This document shows, in pieces, positions 1-9,947 of a DNA stretch of 32,774 nt (within the stretch, counting starts at the first letter, position 1; every line of letters starts with the position of its first letter). Origin of the DNA: Balamuthia mandrillaris (Eukaryota; Discosea; Longamoebia; Balamuthiidae). A program made the translations under genes and the position numbers. The stretch covers positions 1 to 32,774 of the forward strand of contig JAVKOQ010000493.1 in assembly GCA_031835245.1 (NCBI GenBank). Reading direction: 5' to 3'. The notes under the pieces were generated by a model. The model was not told the DNA's origin. It did not search any database and saw only the letters and a program-made list of their open reading frames with translations.

Positions 1-300
1 GAAGAAGAAGAAGAAGAAGAAGAAGAAGAAGAAGAAGAAGAAGAAGAAGCACAAGAAGAAGCACAAGAAGAACAAGAAGAAGAAGAACAAGAAGAACAAG
101 AACGAAGAAGAACAAGAAGAAGAAGAAGAAGAAGAAGAAGAAGAAGAACAAGAACGAATAAGAAGAACGAAGAACGAAGAAGAACGAAGAAGAAGAAGAA
201 CGAAGAAGAAGAAGAAGAACAAGAACAAGAAGAAGAAGAATAACGAAGAACAAAGAAGAACGAAGAAGAAGCAGAAGTTGAAGTAGAAGAACTAGAAGAA
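1..300. repeat. GAA/GAC/AAC-rich microsatellite tract
   Basis: Degenerate GAAGAA and GAACAA triplets run from the window edge to about 300. They read as CTT/GTT on the minus strand. The tract lies beyond the last recognisable coding part of the minus-strand zinc-finger gene, and its pyrimidine-rich sense strand fits an intron of that gene. It has no credible coding content. Confidence 0.9.
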
Positions 301-329
301 GAACAAGAGCATGAACAACAAAAAGGATG

Positions 330-750
330 GTACCCAAAGCTCCAACTCAGGTAACCAACACAAAATATCAATAAGTCGTTGGATGAGTTCCTCCCTGTCT
401 TCTGGCTGAACACAAAAGAAGCCTTCCATGTGTAGCAGGAGGAAACAAACAAAGACAAACTAAGTGGTAAGGCCACCCTTTTTCAAAAAAGATAAATACC
501 AAAGCAACAACAACTCACCTTTGAAGTCGTGCCAGTAGACGGCCACTACGTTGTTGCGAGCCTTGGGGATGAAGCACGCGATGTGAAAGGTGCGGGAGGA
601 CACGCCACCAGCGCCCCTGCTGTTCCTCCTGCGGCTTCTCTCCCTGATCCTCGCGGTGCCCACATGAATGGTGGCGCTGCAGTTCTTGCACAGGGACCTG
701 TCGCTCGGCGAGTACTCGATCTCCCACCAGCCGTGCACGCTGCTACTCAT
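330..750 (-). CDS. PARP-type zinc-finger protein (3' part uncertain)
   Basis: Exon 1 (750-519) encodes 77 residues with a PARP-type C2HC zinc finger: CKNC at residues 21-24 and the FHIACF block with H56 and C59, preceded by the Tyr/Ser/basic stretch usual in these fingers. Such fingers bind DNA breaks or nicks in PARP1, DNA ligase III and plant phosphatases; here only the finger is visible, so no enzyme can be named. Exon 1 ends at a clean AG|GTGAGT donor in phase 1. The best continuation starts at 401 after a CAG acceptor and reads EDREELIQRLIDIL, an acidic/hydrophobic helix. Where that exon ends (about 330, before the triplet tract) is not resolved: the open frame reaches a stop near 285 if unspliced. 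The gene may continue left of the window. The basic RSRRRNSR loop inside the finger is unusually long. Confidence 0.65.
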
Positions 751-899
751 TTTTTTTGTTTTTTTTCGTTGTGTGTTGATTTTTTGAAACTGACGTGTGC
801 AGTTGCCTTAAATGAAGTTGGTGATGTGTGAAATTCCCAAAATTCGAATTGAGATTAATCTATTTTTTGCCGATGATTGATCTCTGCTAAACAAATGGG

Positions 900-1050
900 C
901 AATTCTTATCTCCTTCTTCTTCCTTCTTGTTCTTGTTCTTCTTGTTCTTATTCTCTTCTCTTCTTCTTCTTCTTCTTCTCTTCTTTTCGTTTTACTTCTC
1001 CTTTCTTCGTCTTTCTCCTTCGTCTTTCTCCTCAGGTGATTACGTTCAGA
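900..1050. repeat. CTT/CTC-rich tract just downstream of the methyltransferase stop
   Basis: Plus strand is TTC/CTT rich; on the sense strand of the minus gene that ends at 1052 it is a purine tract starting right after the stop codon. The rest of the stretch between 751 and 1051 is AT-rich 5' flank of the zinc-finger gene, including T runs just upstream of its ATG; no other gene is seen there. Confidence 0.8.
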
Positions 1051-1051
1051 G

Positions 1052-2809
1052 TCACACCTTCTGTAATACGAAACTCAAATACTGCAATTAACAAACAACC
1101 AGCAAAGCGTGAGTAAATGTTTAAGAAATAAAACAACAACAAAATGGGAAGCAGCTAGGTCCTTTCTCTTACCTTTGTTTCTCCTCTTTCAAATGAGACA
1201 CGCATGTTGGTTCCTTCTAATGCATAAGCTCCTTTGGCAAAGCCTTTGAAAAAGGAATGTAGGTAGCCTTGTTTGGCGAATGTCTCCTCGATCAACTTTC
1301 TTTTTCGTGCTTCGTCCAGTTGCAAAGAGCGTAGAACATTTGGCGTTATGTCCTCTTCGTTCAGCATCTGCCAGGGTAATGGAACAATGGTTAGATAAAA
1401 CAGCACAGGGAAGCTAAGAGGACCGAGGACAAAAGTAATAAGATTAAGGAAGAAGATAAGGAGAAGGGGAATAAGCAGAACTTGCAGAACAAGAAGGAGA
1501 ACAGCAAAAAAACAAAGACAAAGAGGAGACCTTTAGACCGCTCTCCTTCAATTGCTCTCTAAGAATGTTGGCAGACTCTGTCTTGACAAAACCAGCCATT
1601 GTGAAGTAACCGCCTTTGCACAAGACTCGCCTCACTTCGGACAGGAACTTTGACATCGAACCATAGCAGTGCGCACTTTCCACATTCATTACTTTGGTGC
1701 AAAAGTGTTGAATAAGTGAAACAAAGAAAAGCATAAGCATAAAAGCAAATGATAATTGCCACAGAGAAACAGAAGAAGAACAAGAAGAAGAAGAAGAAGA
1801 AGAAGAAGAAGAAGAAGCACAAGAAGAAGAAGAAGAACAACAAGAACAAGAAGAACAAGAACAAGAACAAGAACAAGAAGAAGAAGGAGAAGAACAAGAC
1901 GAAGAAGAACAAGAAGAACAAGAACACTAAGAAAAGCCGACTTCTTCTTCAACCGTCAAAGATTTTGATGGAATGACGATGTTTTTTCTTGTGAGCAGAG
2001 GGAGAAGGAGAAGGAGAAGGAGAAGAAGAAGGAAAAGGATGTAACAAACCAACGTCTTTGGAAGAAGAAGGCACGTTGACCAAGTTCTCAGCGTCCCCCT
2101 GTTGAAACTCAAGGTTGTACCTCCTCTCTCCAGCCTCATCCTCGCCTTGCTTCTGGCAATGCCGTCGACGACAAAACTCGACTGCAGAACTGGAAAAGTC
2201 AACACCTAGCAGGTGTTTTGGTCGTAACACTCGACCCACGAAAGCTGCACCTCCACCTCTTCCCGACCCTATCTCTAAAATTTCTTTATCGCTCAGGTCT
2301 CCTCCAAAGGGAGTGGCAGCCGCCACGTGAAGGTACAATCGAAGCCCATAGTATTCTCCTCCTGTTTCTCCTTCGTCTGTCTGATGTTCCAGCTTCAGCA
2401 TGGCGAGAGCTTCTTTGAACGCAGCATCTTCTGAAGGAGCAGAAGAGGAAGACGAGAGGTCGGCGTAACCGTAGTTCATACAAGTCCAAAACGGTTGCGG
2501 ATAGAACCGACCGAGATATTCATACAGCAAACGGCTGCCCCATCTTCTTGCAGAACCGATGATGCCTCCCTTGCTTTTGGTGGCAAAAAAGGAAATGAAC
2601 ACAGAAACGATGGTTATGAAGGAAAGCGTTACCAAAGGGTACCCATAACAAGAAAAGCAAAAGACAAAAGATACAAGAACCAACCCAGCAATTCCTTTCG
2701 TCACCAATTGAGTGGGATGAAGCCAGTCCCGTTCGCTGAACGTTTTGCGACCAAGAATCATTGCACCGAGCAAGCCCATGCCAACACACGCCGACCACAG
2801 CAGCCACAT
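1052..2809 (-). CDS. Membrane-anchored SAM-dependent methyltransferase
   Basis: Four exons (2809-2050, 1691-1531, 1367-1173, 1081-1052) join in frame to about 381 aa. The product is a class I methyltransferase of the methyltransferase-11 / phthiotriol-methyltransferase-like group. Motif I is EIGSGRGG at residues 179-186, the acidic SAM-ribose residue is D204 in GVDFS, the adenine-contact motif is GDAENL near 237, and after the first intron comes DVVMNVESAHCYGS with the family's conserved N-E-S-H-C-Y order. The last exon is tiny (YLSFVLQKV-stop) and completes the final beta strand. The N terminus has a hydrophobic helix (residues 1-20) and a second hydrophobic stretch (about 39-75). That second stretch is also readable as an unspliced in-frame intron (GTGACG donor after TQL, acceptor before GGIIGS), so the true length could be about 45 aa shorter. 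Substrate unknown; sterol or lipid is a guess. Confidence 0.85.
1768..1930. repeat. GAA/GAC/AAC microsatellite in methyltransferase intron 1
   Basis: Perfect GAA run followed by AAC/GAA interruptions. It fills most of the 358-nt first intron of the minus-strand methyltransferase, so the intron is CTT/GTT rich in the sense direction, serving as or extending the pyrimidine tract before the acceptor at 1692. Confidence 0.9.
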
Positions 2810-3120
2810 CGTGTTTATGTTGTTTTAGAGCGTTCTTTTGCAATGGCTTCTTCTTTTGTTCGTTTCTTTTATGAAGAGTTTCTCATCACGTGACGTGCTT
2901 TTATTTTCCTAAATGCCGAATGACGTCATGAACGGATAAGGAAAATTTTGCGTCACCGGGTATATTTGAACTATTAGGTTCTTATGTGGAGAGGAGAGAA
3001 GACATGAGTTTCTGCAAATATTTGGGTGGGAAGACAAGAGATATTTCAAAGGCACCGGGAGGAGCACCCAACCTATTATATAATTAAGGTACTTTTTTTT
3101 TCCTTTGCTTCTTAATAAGA
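2810..3120. promoter_or_regulatory. Divergent promoter region with CACGTG and TGACGTCA palindromes
   Basis: The 311 bp between two divergently transcribed genes hold the 8-bp palindrome TCACGTGA (2886-2893, extended to CACGTGACG), the perfect CRE-type palindrome TGACGTCA (2921-2928), and TATATAA (3077-3083), 38 bp before the plus-strand ATG at 3121. bZIP and bHLH factors bind such palindromes in other eukaryotes; use here is inference. No ORF of note. Confidence 0.5.
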
Positions 3121-3940
3121 ATGAGCATACATTACAAAGCCAATAACGCGATGAGCATGCAGGGGGATCAGCAGGGTTTTGTATGGAGCTCACTCCTTCC
3201 AATGCTCGCTTGGAGCATAGCGTTCTACTATGTCTATCTCTTCATCGGTTACGTTCTTCATCGCCTTGGTTTGTTTCCCTCTTCTTCTTTTCTCGTCTCT
3301 TTTTGTTGTTCATTTTTTTTAAAACAAAAACACCAATGAAACAGTTCATTGCCCGCAGTCAGGTCCTTGTTATACGGTTCACATGAGGCATCACCTGCAA
3401 GAGTACCCCCCTACGGCGCTTCTTTCAGACACATACCGTGGCGAACGCCATGAATTCCACTATAAGAGTACTTCTTCTATATTTCTTTCTTCTCTTCTCG
3501 TTTTTCGTGCATGCTGACTTTAACACCCGTGCAGTACCTTTGGCTGCGATACCTTTGTTTGTTGGTTGGATGTTGTTTCCATTTCATGTGGCGATTCTAT
3601 TTACAGTGGAGCTCAGCTTCCTCAGTGCGGCGTCTCAATACTTGCACGAAGTACGTCCTTTCCTCCTCAAACAGCTTTCTCTTCCTTCTTTCTTCTTGTT
3701 ATTTGTTCTTCTTCTTGCCTTTCAACTTCATTCATGTTTCCTCTTGTTCTTCTGTGTTTTACTTGAAAGCGGTATCATTTAAAAGACCCTGGATGGCTAG
3801 CGACGAATCCTATGACCCGACGACTCTTTCGGAAGTGGCAGCGGCAACACTTTACTCACCATCGGGACACCACCTCCAACCTTACCATCGGCTGTGCCGA
3901 TATCACCCCAGACTTTGTCTTCGGCACCGCTTCCACCTGA
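3121..3940 (+). CDS. Fatty-acid-hydroxylase-superfamily (sterol desaturase-like) membrane protein
   Basis: Four exons (3121-3268, 3345-3467, 3535-3650, 3770-3940) splice in frame to 185 aa. Exon 1 gives a hydrophobic segment and IGYVLHRL; exon 2 has the His box HMRHH followed by LQEYPPT; exon 3 is a long hydrophobic stretch (about two membrane spans) ending QYLHE, which with exon 4 forms HERYH; exon 4 has a further HxxHH box, HFTHH, and ends ITPDFVFGTAST. Clustered HxxHH boxes between paired membrane helices are the di-iron site of the fatty acid hydroxylase / sterol desaturase superfamily, acting in the ER membrane on lipids or sterols. It is short for the family (often 250-300 aa) but the boxes are present. 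Correct assembly depends on phase-1 joints at introns 1 and 2; each reads smoothly across. Substrate is not deducible. It lies head-to-head with the methyltransferase. Confidence 0.8.
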
Positions 3941-4129
3941 ACCAAGATTTTTGATTTTTCATTGGCAAAGGCAATGTTATTTGATTTCCCATTGGAAGAT
4001 CCTATCTGTGATCTATGACATCATTATATACCTTTTTTGATAATGGTGACGTGAGCGTTACATTTTTTTTTTCTTTTTTTTTGGCGTTTTTAACACAACA
4101 GAGAAAACGAGTCGTTACCGGCGGAAGGG
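3941..4129 (+). promoter_or_regulatory. Upstream region of the hydrolase gene with duplicated CCAAT-type element
   Basis: A near-duplicate 20-mer occurs at 3951-3970 and 3981-4000; both copies share TTGATTT then ATTGG (reverse CCAAT). A TATA-like ATTATATA follows at 4023-4030 and TGACGTGA at 4047-4054, then a T-rich stretch before the ATG at 4130. These fit a promoter but nothing proves function. Confidence 0.4.
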
Positions 4130-4893
4130 ATGAGGTTGTTCGGGCAAGCCAGGGCCTGGATAAGAAAGACGCGCTTCTGGGCGGTGTTGTTTGTGTTGGT
4201 CTCCAAGGAGTTCCTGTTCGACCGGTGGCGCTTGGACCAGGCCAAACGAAGGACATGGCCTCTCGCCTTTGAGTTTTGCATCGTGCTCGTTCGGTACTCG
4301 CTCTCTTTTCTTCTCCTTCTCCCGCTCTCTCGCTCTCTCGCTCTCTCGTTCTTATGACAAGTTTGGTGTCTTCAAGGGCGATGTTTAAAGCTGGAACGCC
4401 ACAGCAGGGACAGATAGCTCAGATCCGCCAACGCATGGCTATTCCTATGAAGCTCCGAACGCGCGCCACTTTTACTCGCGTGTCTATCCCAGTGCTTCGC
4501 CAACGGATCACGATCAACGAGGACGCGATGGAAGGAGACCACCAACAAGAAGGAGAGGAGCACGTGTTTGAGGAGCAGGTGCTGGTGGAGGGAGAGTGGG
4601 TGGAGCACCGGAGAGCACGTGGCAGCTCCAGGGTTCTCTTCTACTTGCATGGCGGAGGATACTGTCTGTTCTCCTCGCAGACGCATCGCAACATCACTTC
4701 GAAGCTGTCAAAAGCCACCGCAACCAAGGTTTTAGGTTTGTTTTTTTGCTTACCTTTCGGTTCTCTCTTTATTCCTTTCTCTCATTGTTGGCCTTTCTTT
4801 CATTTCTCGTTCTATTCTCTCTTCTTTTATTCTCTCGTTCTCCTTTTGCTTCATGAACCGTTCATTCCTTGGCTTCTCTTTCTTCCTTTGCAT

Positions 4894-4934
<41 letters not shown>

Positions 4935-5991
4935 TGTCTCTGTTGTCTCTCTCTCTCTCTCCCTCTTTGTTTCTCTCTAACCAGCGCATTTATTGTTGTT
5001 TGTTGCTTAACAGCCATAGACTATCGTTTGGCCCCAGAGAACCCTTTCCCAGCAGCGCTGGAGGACAGCGTGGCTGTCTACAAATGGCTGTTGAGCGAGG
5101 AGGGGATGGGCATGAGTCCCACCTCCATCCTCATCGGCGGCGACTCTGCTGGTGGAGGCTTGTCCCTCGCCACCATCTGCTACCTCCGAGATCATGGGTT
5201 ACCCCTACCTCTCGCTGCTATTTGTATATCTCCTTGGGTACATTCCTTTGCTTGTTCTTGTCCCTTTTGTTCTCTTGTTCTTCTTCTTCTTCTTCTTCTT
5301 CTTCTTCTTCCTCTCTTTCCTCTTCCTCTCCCTCTTCCTCTTCCTCTTCCTCTTCCTCTTCCTCTTCCTCTTCCTCTTCCTCTTCCTCTTCCTCTTCCTC
5401 TTCCTCTTGCTCTTCCTCTTCCTCTTCCTCTTCCTCTTCCTCTTCCTCTCTTCCTCTTCGTGTCCTTCTGCTCACGTGAAAACAAAGGTGGACCTCACAT
5501 GCAGCACGGAGAGCTGGCAGCGTCACGCCCGCTTTGACTACCTCCCTCCCATCTCCCCCAACTTCAACTGCGCCCACATGTACATCCACGGCTTCTCCTC
5601 TTCCTCTTCCTCTTCCTCTTCCTCTTCCTCTTCCTCTCTCCTTCGTCATCCTTATGTCTCGCCGCTTCACGCCGAGCCGCACCACCACCGCAGCTTCCCC
5701 CCGCTGCTCATCCAAGTGGGGGAGCTGGAGATGCTGCACGACGAGGGGGTGGCCCTGGCCGCCAGAGCGCCGCAGGCGGCCCGCCTGCGGGTCTACCCCA
5801 GCATGGTGCACGTCTTTCAGGGGTTCGGCTCCTTGACGCCCATGACGGCGGTGGCCATGGCGGACGTGACGGCCTTTGTGGAGCAAGTCACGCGGATGGA
5901 GGAGGAGAGGGAGAGGGAGAGGCAGGAGGAAGAAGAGGAAAACGCGGAGGAACGAGGAAGAACTGGAGGTCATGAAAGCAGCAAGTATTAG
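4130..5991 (+). CDS. HSL-family alpha/beta-hydrolase (esterase/lipase)
   Basis: Four exons (4130-4293, 4377-4735, 5014-5237, 5488-5991) give about 416 aa. All hormone-sensitive-lipase family marks are present: oxyanion motif HGGGYC (about residues 146-151), [16 protein letters not shown] right after intron 2, nucleophile motif GDSAGG with Ser about 219, ISPWVDL across intron 3, the acid in EMLHDEG (about D334), and the His in MVHVF (about H357). The N terminus has a short hydrophobic helix that could anchor it. It should hydrolyse carboxylic esters; natural substrate unknown. Exon 2 may start 15 nt earlier (4362), adding five residues in frame. Odd points: a run of about 14 serines coded by TTCCTC hexamers (5594-5638) sits between MYIHG and HPYVSPL, where relatives have only a few residues, and the C terminus is a very acidic/basic tail ([14 protein letters not shown]). 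Confidence 0.88.
4313..4350. repeat. CTCTCG tandem repeat in hydrolase intron 1
   Basis: Tandem CGCTCTCT units make up the pyrimidine tract of the 83-nt (or 68-nt) first intron of the esterase gene. Confidence 0.8.
4894..4972. repeat. CT dinucleotide repeat in hydrolase intron 2
   Basis: About 80 bp of (CT)n with short interruptions, sense-strand pyrimidine, ending some 40 bp before the CAG acceptor at 5013. Confidence 0.9.
5278..5458. repeat. TTC and TTCCTC repeat in hydrolase intron 3
   Basis: A (TTC)n run turns into some 20 copies of the hexamer TTCCTC. The same hexamer recurs inside the downstream exon at 5594-5638, where it is translated as polyserine. Confidence 0.9.
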
Positions 5992-6097
5992 ATCGATTGA
6001 GAGAGAAAAGTGTGAAACAGATTTTAAAAAAAATGGTTGAAGATGAACCACTTTGAAGAAGGAAAAAAAAACTGTCTGTTTGTTTGTTTGTTTGTTT

Positions 6098-6279
6098 TTA
6101 AACGTATTTGGGAGGGTAGCGGCCGGGCTCTCCAACGATGTAGACGTCGGTCCTTCTCCTCCTCTTCACGACGCAGACAATGCCGGCAATGACGGCAATG
6201 AGGCAGCACAGACCGGCAGCGGCCGCGATGGAAATACCGATGATGGCAGCAGTACCCAAAGCCTTCACCACATCTGTTT

Positions 6280-6316
<37 letters not shown>

Positions 6317-6690
6317 TTGAGCAAAACATGGGATTGAATTGAATGAAACACAAAAAAATGAATACAAAAAAAAAGGGGGAAAAAGAATCAACCGAGAGAG
6401 AGATAATATTTTGGATAAAACACGAATTCATACGAACCATCAATGGCACTAGGGCAAACGGTGGCGTCGTACTTGTAGTCAGAGCACTTGGAGGGCCTGT
6501 CGCCGCTCTCGTAGCAAATGCCCTTCTTGTCCGAGTCGCCGCAGAACCTGCAGTTGAAGTCCTTGAAGCACTGGGTGCAGTTGTTCTGGTTGACGGCGTC
6601 CCCGCAGGCGGCGGAGGTGCCGCTCGGGGCGAAGGCGCACAACAGGGCGGCGGCAACAAATACTACAGCAAAGCAAGAGGAGGGAGACAT
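6098..6690 (-). CDS. Small type I membrane protein with PSI-like Cys-rich domain
   Basis: Two exons (6690-6438, 6273-6098) joined in phase 1 give 142 aa. The chosen ATG gives a classic signal peptide (SSCFAVVFVAAALLCAF, then SGTSA|A); an in-frame ATG 108 nt upstream would bury it. The mature ectodomain has about eight cysteines (ACGD, NNCTQCFKDFNCRFCGD, GICYES, KCSDY, TVCP) in a spacing like a PSI/plexin repeat, but that assignment is tentative. Exon 2 supplies a membrane helix rich in Ala/Ile (IIGISIAAAAGLCCLIAVIA) followed at once by a basic stop-transfer (VVKRRRRTDVY) and a 20-residue tail ending PPKYV. Likely a plasma or lysosomal membrane protein. A decayed relative lies directly downstream in chromosomal coordinates (7091-7552). 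Confidence 0.75.
6286..6312. repeat. GA dinucleotide repeat in the PSI-like gene intron
   Basis: (GA)n of about 26 bp, a CT tract on the sense strand directly before the acceptor of the minus-strand gene. Confidence 0.85.
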
Positions 6691-7090
6691 CTCTGTGCGT
6701 GTGGGTGCGTGCGTGCGTGTGTTTGACTTGCTTGTTCTCTCGGCAGGAAAGATTTTAATTTTTTGGTTGCGCTGAGAGTTATTTTTTTCGTTGTCCATCA
6801 GAAATTTTTTTTACATGAGAGAACAATAATTATAAAAAAAATCGCGATATGAAGTCGACAAATTATCTATTTTTGAGAAATGGTTGACGTCAGGTAACGC
6901 GTAATTAGAAAATGGAAATGATAACTTTTTCGGTCTCGCGAATAAAATCGAGAGAAAACGTGGATTATCGCGGGTTAATCATTTGAAAGAGAGGAGGAAA
7001 AGGTGCTTCGTGGCTTTTCTCCAGGATAGACAAAACGCGAGGATAGGGCGAAGGATAAGACCAAGTGGGAGTGAAAAGTTACAACAACAA
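6691..7090. promoter_or_regulatory. Upstream region of the PSI-like gene, with TGACGTCA
   Basis: No gene seen in these 400 bp. The perfect palindrome TGACGTCA is at 6885-6892, about 195 bp before the minus-strand ATG. The string GTCGACAAATTATCTA (6855-6870) is shared, with one inserted C, with the upstream region of the enoyl-CoA hydratase-like gene (about 11594-11610). ATCGCGAT at 6841-6848 is also a palindrome. Confidence 0.35.
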
Positions 7091-7552
7091 CTATCTAGTT
7101 TCAACGTTGATGTAAGCGTTGCCGGTGTGGCAGTGCCGTTTGTGGCAGAAAAAGAGGAGACCCCAGAGCACCGCCAAGGCGCAGACGGAGGCAATGGTGA
7201 TGCCAATAATCTCAGCCGTTGTGGACTTTTTTTTGTTGTTGTTGGTGTCAAGTCAGGTACACCAAACTCAAGTGAAAGGGGAGAGAGTAAGAGAATGAGA
7301 GAGAGAGAGGGGGAGAGAGAGGGGAACAAATCATATGCTGCTGGGACACATGACGTCGCTGTCGTACTTGCAGTCATTACAAGTAGGAAGCCTGTTGTGC
7401 TGATAGCAGGGGTTGGGTTGGATATGTTACGGAAGAGTCACCCTATATATAGTAAGGGATATGAGACAAGATATGAGCAACTGTGAAAATATGTGAGAGA
7501 AGACACGAGATAAGATCAAGAGACATGGGCGAGGAGAGCAAGAGGGAAACAT
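7091..7552 (-). pseudogene. Decayed copy of the PSI-like membrane protein gene
   Basis: Minus-strand 7420-7335 reads CYQHNRLPTCNDCKYDSD then VMCPSS, matching the last cysteines of the neighbouring gene (CYESGDRPSKCSDYKYDA then TVCPSA). A second block (7225-7091) after an AG acceptor encodes a membrane helix (AEIIGITIASVCALAVLWG), a His/Lys stop-transfer and a short tail ending NVETR. The start region near 7552 resembles the intact gene's start (AGATGTTTCCCTC versus AGATGTCTCCCTC). Between these parts the signal peptide and first cysteines are not recognisable, an in-frame stop lies just before the Cys block, and no usable donor follows it before another stop. It begins only 15 bp from the carrier gene's stop. 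Most likely a degenerate tandem duplicate; a fast-evolving gene with unrecognised exons is the alternative. Confidence 0.5.
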
Positions 7553-7566
7553 CTCCAACGTTGTTT

Positions 7567-7737
7567 TTAAGACGAGGAAAACAAGAGCTGGGTTAGCCGT
7601 TCTATGAGAAAGAGAGTGATGGTGGAGCTGGGCACCGTGCGCATGAGGTGAGGAAGGAAACCGCTATAGTAGCCTCTCAACCCATTTTTTCTTAATTTGT
7701 TTTAAAAATAAAGATAAAATGAGAAGAAGAAGAAGAA

Positions 7738-7768
<31 letters not shown>

Positions 7769-9600
7769 AAAAAGAAGAAGAAGAAGAAGAAGAACAAGAA
7801 CAAGAACAAGAAGAACAAGAAGAACAAGAAGTAGAACAACAAGAAGCAGAAGAAGAATGAGAGGAAGAAAAGATGAAAAGCAAGACGGAAATACAACATA
7901 GTGTGTAATACGTACGAGTAAATATTTACAATCATGATACGAAGAGGAAGTCCTTCTGATCCTTTTTGGGTCTATTATTGTTTGCTGTGTTAAAGAGAGA
8001 AGAAAGGAAGAAAGAATAATAGGTGATATCAGATGATGAAAATGAACCTGAAGACATGTTTTTATGACTTGCAACGGATAGGTTAGCGCTGCCGCACACA
8101 GTTTACTGCTTGAAGCTGCTGCCAGTGTTTCCCATGCATTCTATAAGAGGTTTGCCAAAGAAGAATAAAGGATCACAAATAAACACAACAGGAAAAAGAA
8201 AGCACACATCGTTAAACGCCAAGCAAAAAAGAAACGCAAAGAGAACTCGTACAAGGGATTCGCTGGAACGATTCGGCCGAGATAAAAACATCCTTTTGAA
8301 CCACTCGAAGAAGGTAAAGTGGACAGCGCCGTGACAAGTAAGAGGAAGAGCTGGAACAAGACCTCTGTACATTCCTCTCAGCCCTTCTATCTTGAAAACT
8401 TCATACATCACACCTGAAAGAGAGGAGAGAGAGAGAAAGAGAAGGAAGGAGTGGGTACAACAAATGACGGGATGACGGAGAAGACAGAATGAGCATTGGA
8501 GAGGAGAGGGATAAGAAGAAAAGAAAGATAAGAAGCTAGAGAGCGGAGAGAGGATGTACGCAGAAAATGATTGTCCGAGGGTGATGTTTGCATGCGTGTT
8601 TTAACTACAAAGATAGGGTTGGTCACAAGCGTCATTACAACACCTGTATAGAACAATCAGTAGGGAAGAGAGAAGCGAAAAGAGAAATAGAAAGAAGAGA
8701 GAACGAAGTGGCAGACAGAGGAGAACAGAAAGACAAAAATAGAGCATGTAAAAACAGAGGCAGTATACCAGCTTGCAAGCCAGCAATAAAGTCAGCCAAA
8801 CGACCGCCTCGCTGTACGTTCAATGCATCCACCAGGTAAGGGTTCTGCTGTCCCCATTTGTAAGCCAACATGAACGACGCCCACGCTGTGGTTGGTCCTA
8901 TCAAACCTATTTGTTTTGTTGTTGGTAAGAGAGTCGTGAAGAAAAAAAGCGAGAAGAGAGCACGAGATGAACGGGAAGCAAAGCAGAAGAGAAGATAACA
9001 AAGAGCAAAGAGAGTGAGAGACGAGAGATAGAGCGGATAATGGAGAGAGGAGGGAGGGAAGAGAGAAAAAAGCGAACAAGGCAGAGAAGAGAGTGAGAGA
9101 AGAATAGAATGAAGAGAAACAAGGAGCCTCGAACAAAAAGCATAGAGGACGCGAGAACAGAAGGTTGGAAGAGAGAAGCCGGAGAGCTCAAAGTTGTGTT
9201 CGAAAGGAAGATAATAACGTACCTGGGATCAACCCAACGTAGAAGCCTCGAACGCCTCCTTGTTGCCACGTCTGTGTCAGCACCGCTCGGATCGCTCGAA
9301 AGCGAGACTTGGCCAACACTTCCTTATGTGCTTGCGCTGTGTCGTCCAAATGATTCATTATTTTGTAGTTTCATCAAAAAGTATCAATCGATGTAAGATG
9401 AAAAAAAAGTAGCGACCCCCAAAAAAACAAGTGATACCTTGCAGACGCGTTCGCAATAGATCAAGTGGGTAGAGTGTGAAGTTAGTGAGAACAGCTGCCA
9501 CGGCACCGATGCCCCCACTTTGCCATGGCTTGGGCTGTGGTCGTCCTGCCATGGAAGAAGCCGACGAGGAGGGCAGAGCCGCGCTCCCTTCCTTCATCAT
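7567..9600 (-). CDS. Mitochondrial carrier, SLC25A32/FLX1-like (FAD/folate/nucleotide type)
   Basis: Eight exons (9600-9438, 9336-9223, 8906-8769, 8643-8560, 8413-8253, 8140-8048, 7984-7941, 7690-7567) all join in frame to 306 aa, the usual SLC25 length. The three carrier signatures are clear: PLDLLRTRLQ in repeat 1, TNPIFVVKTRMQ in repeat 2, TYPLQVIKTCLQ in repeat 3, each followed by a G-x-R/G-G-x-Y-x-G motif (GVRGFYVGLIPG, GLRGMYRGLVPAL, GLRGYYSGFLPHL). The repeat-2 text TNPIFVVKTR, CHGAVHFTFFE and the whole layout match the folate/FAD/pyrimidine nucleotide branch (human SLC25A32, yeast Flx1) better than other carriers, from memory of those sequences. It should move a cofactor or nucleotide across the inner mitochondrial membrane. 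Exon 7 (44 nt) was fixed by phase: its GTATCA donor is the only one restoring frame. Start is the first of two adjacent Met codons. Confidence 0.87.
7719..7858. repeat. GAA/AAC microsatellite in carrier intron 7
   Basis: About 140 bp of GAA with AAC interruptions, sense-strand CTT/GTT, within the last intron of the minus-strand carrier gene. Confidence 0.9.
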
Positions 9601-9857
9601 CTTTGCTATGCAGGTTTTCTGTTTGATCTTGACCGATGTATAATTTAACCAATGAGAAATCAAACATATGTTCAAATTTCCATATTAAGTAAAGAATCTC
9701 AATTATGATCGGAATGTGATCGCTTCATTCTCTTTCTCTCTCACTCTCTCTTTCTTTCTCTCTTTCTTTCTCTCTTTCTCTTCTCTTTCTCTTTTTCTCT
9801 TTCTCTTTCTCTCTTTCTCTTCTCTTTCTCTTCTCTTTCTCTTCTCTTTTTCTCTTT

Positions 9858-9890
<33 letters not shown>

Positions 9891-9947
9891 TTCTTTCTCT
9901 CTTTCTCTCTTTCTCTCTGGCTTTCCCTTCAATTTTTCTCTTTCTCT
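9601..9947. repeat. Intergenic CTTTCT/CT repeat
   Basis: This gap between two minus-strand genes is mostly TTTCTC/CTCTTT repeat (about 9728-9950). It begins next to the hydratase stop codon and is purine-rich on the gene strand. The part nearest the carrier ATG (9601-9725) is ordinary AT-rich DNA. No gene seen; the long reading frames in the repeat are low-complexity artefacts. Confidence 0.85.

Noticed and set aside
877-1116. Plus-strand Ser/Phe-rich reading frame
   Set aside because: Made by the CTT-rich tract beyond the methyltransferase stop; overlaps that gene's last exon and has no recognisable protein text.
2575-2705. Firm choice of an extra intron within methyltransferase exon 1
   Set aside because: Donor and acceptor sites exist and the stretch is pyrimidine-rich, but the frame is open and a second membrane segment is equally possible, so it was left unspliced.
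5152-5480. Leu/Phe/Ser-rich reading frames on both strands in the esterase gene
   Set aside because: They arise from TTC and TTCCTC repeats in intron 3; the catalytic-domain text continues exactly from exon 3 to exon 4 (ISPW then VDL).
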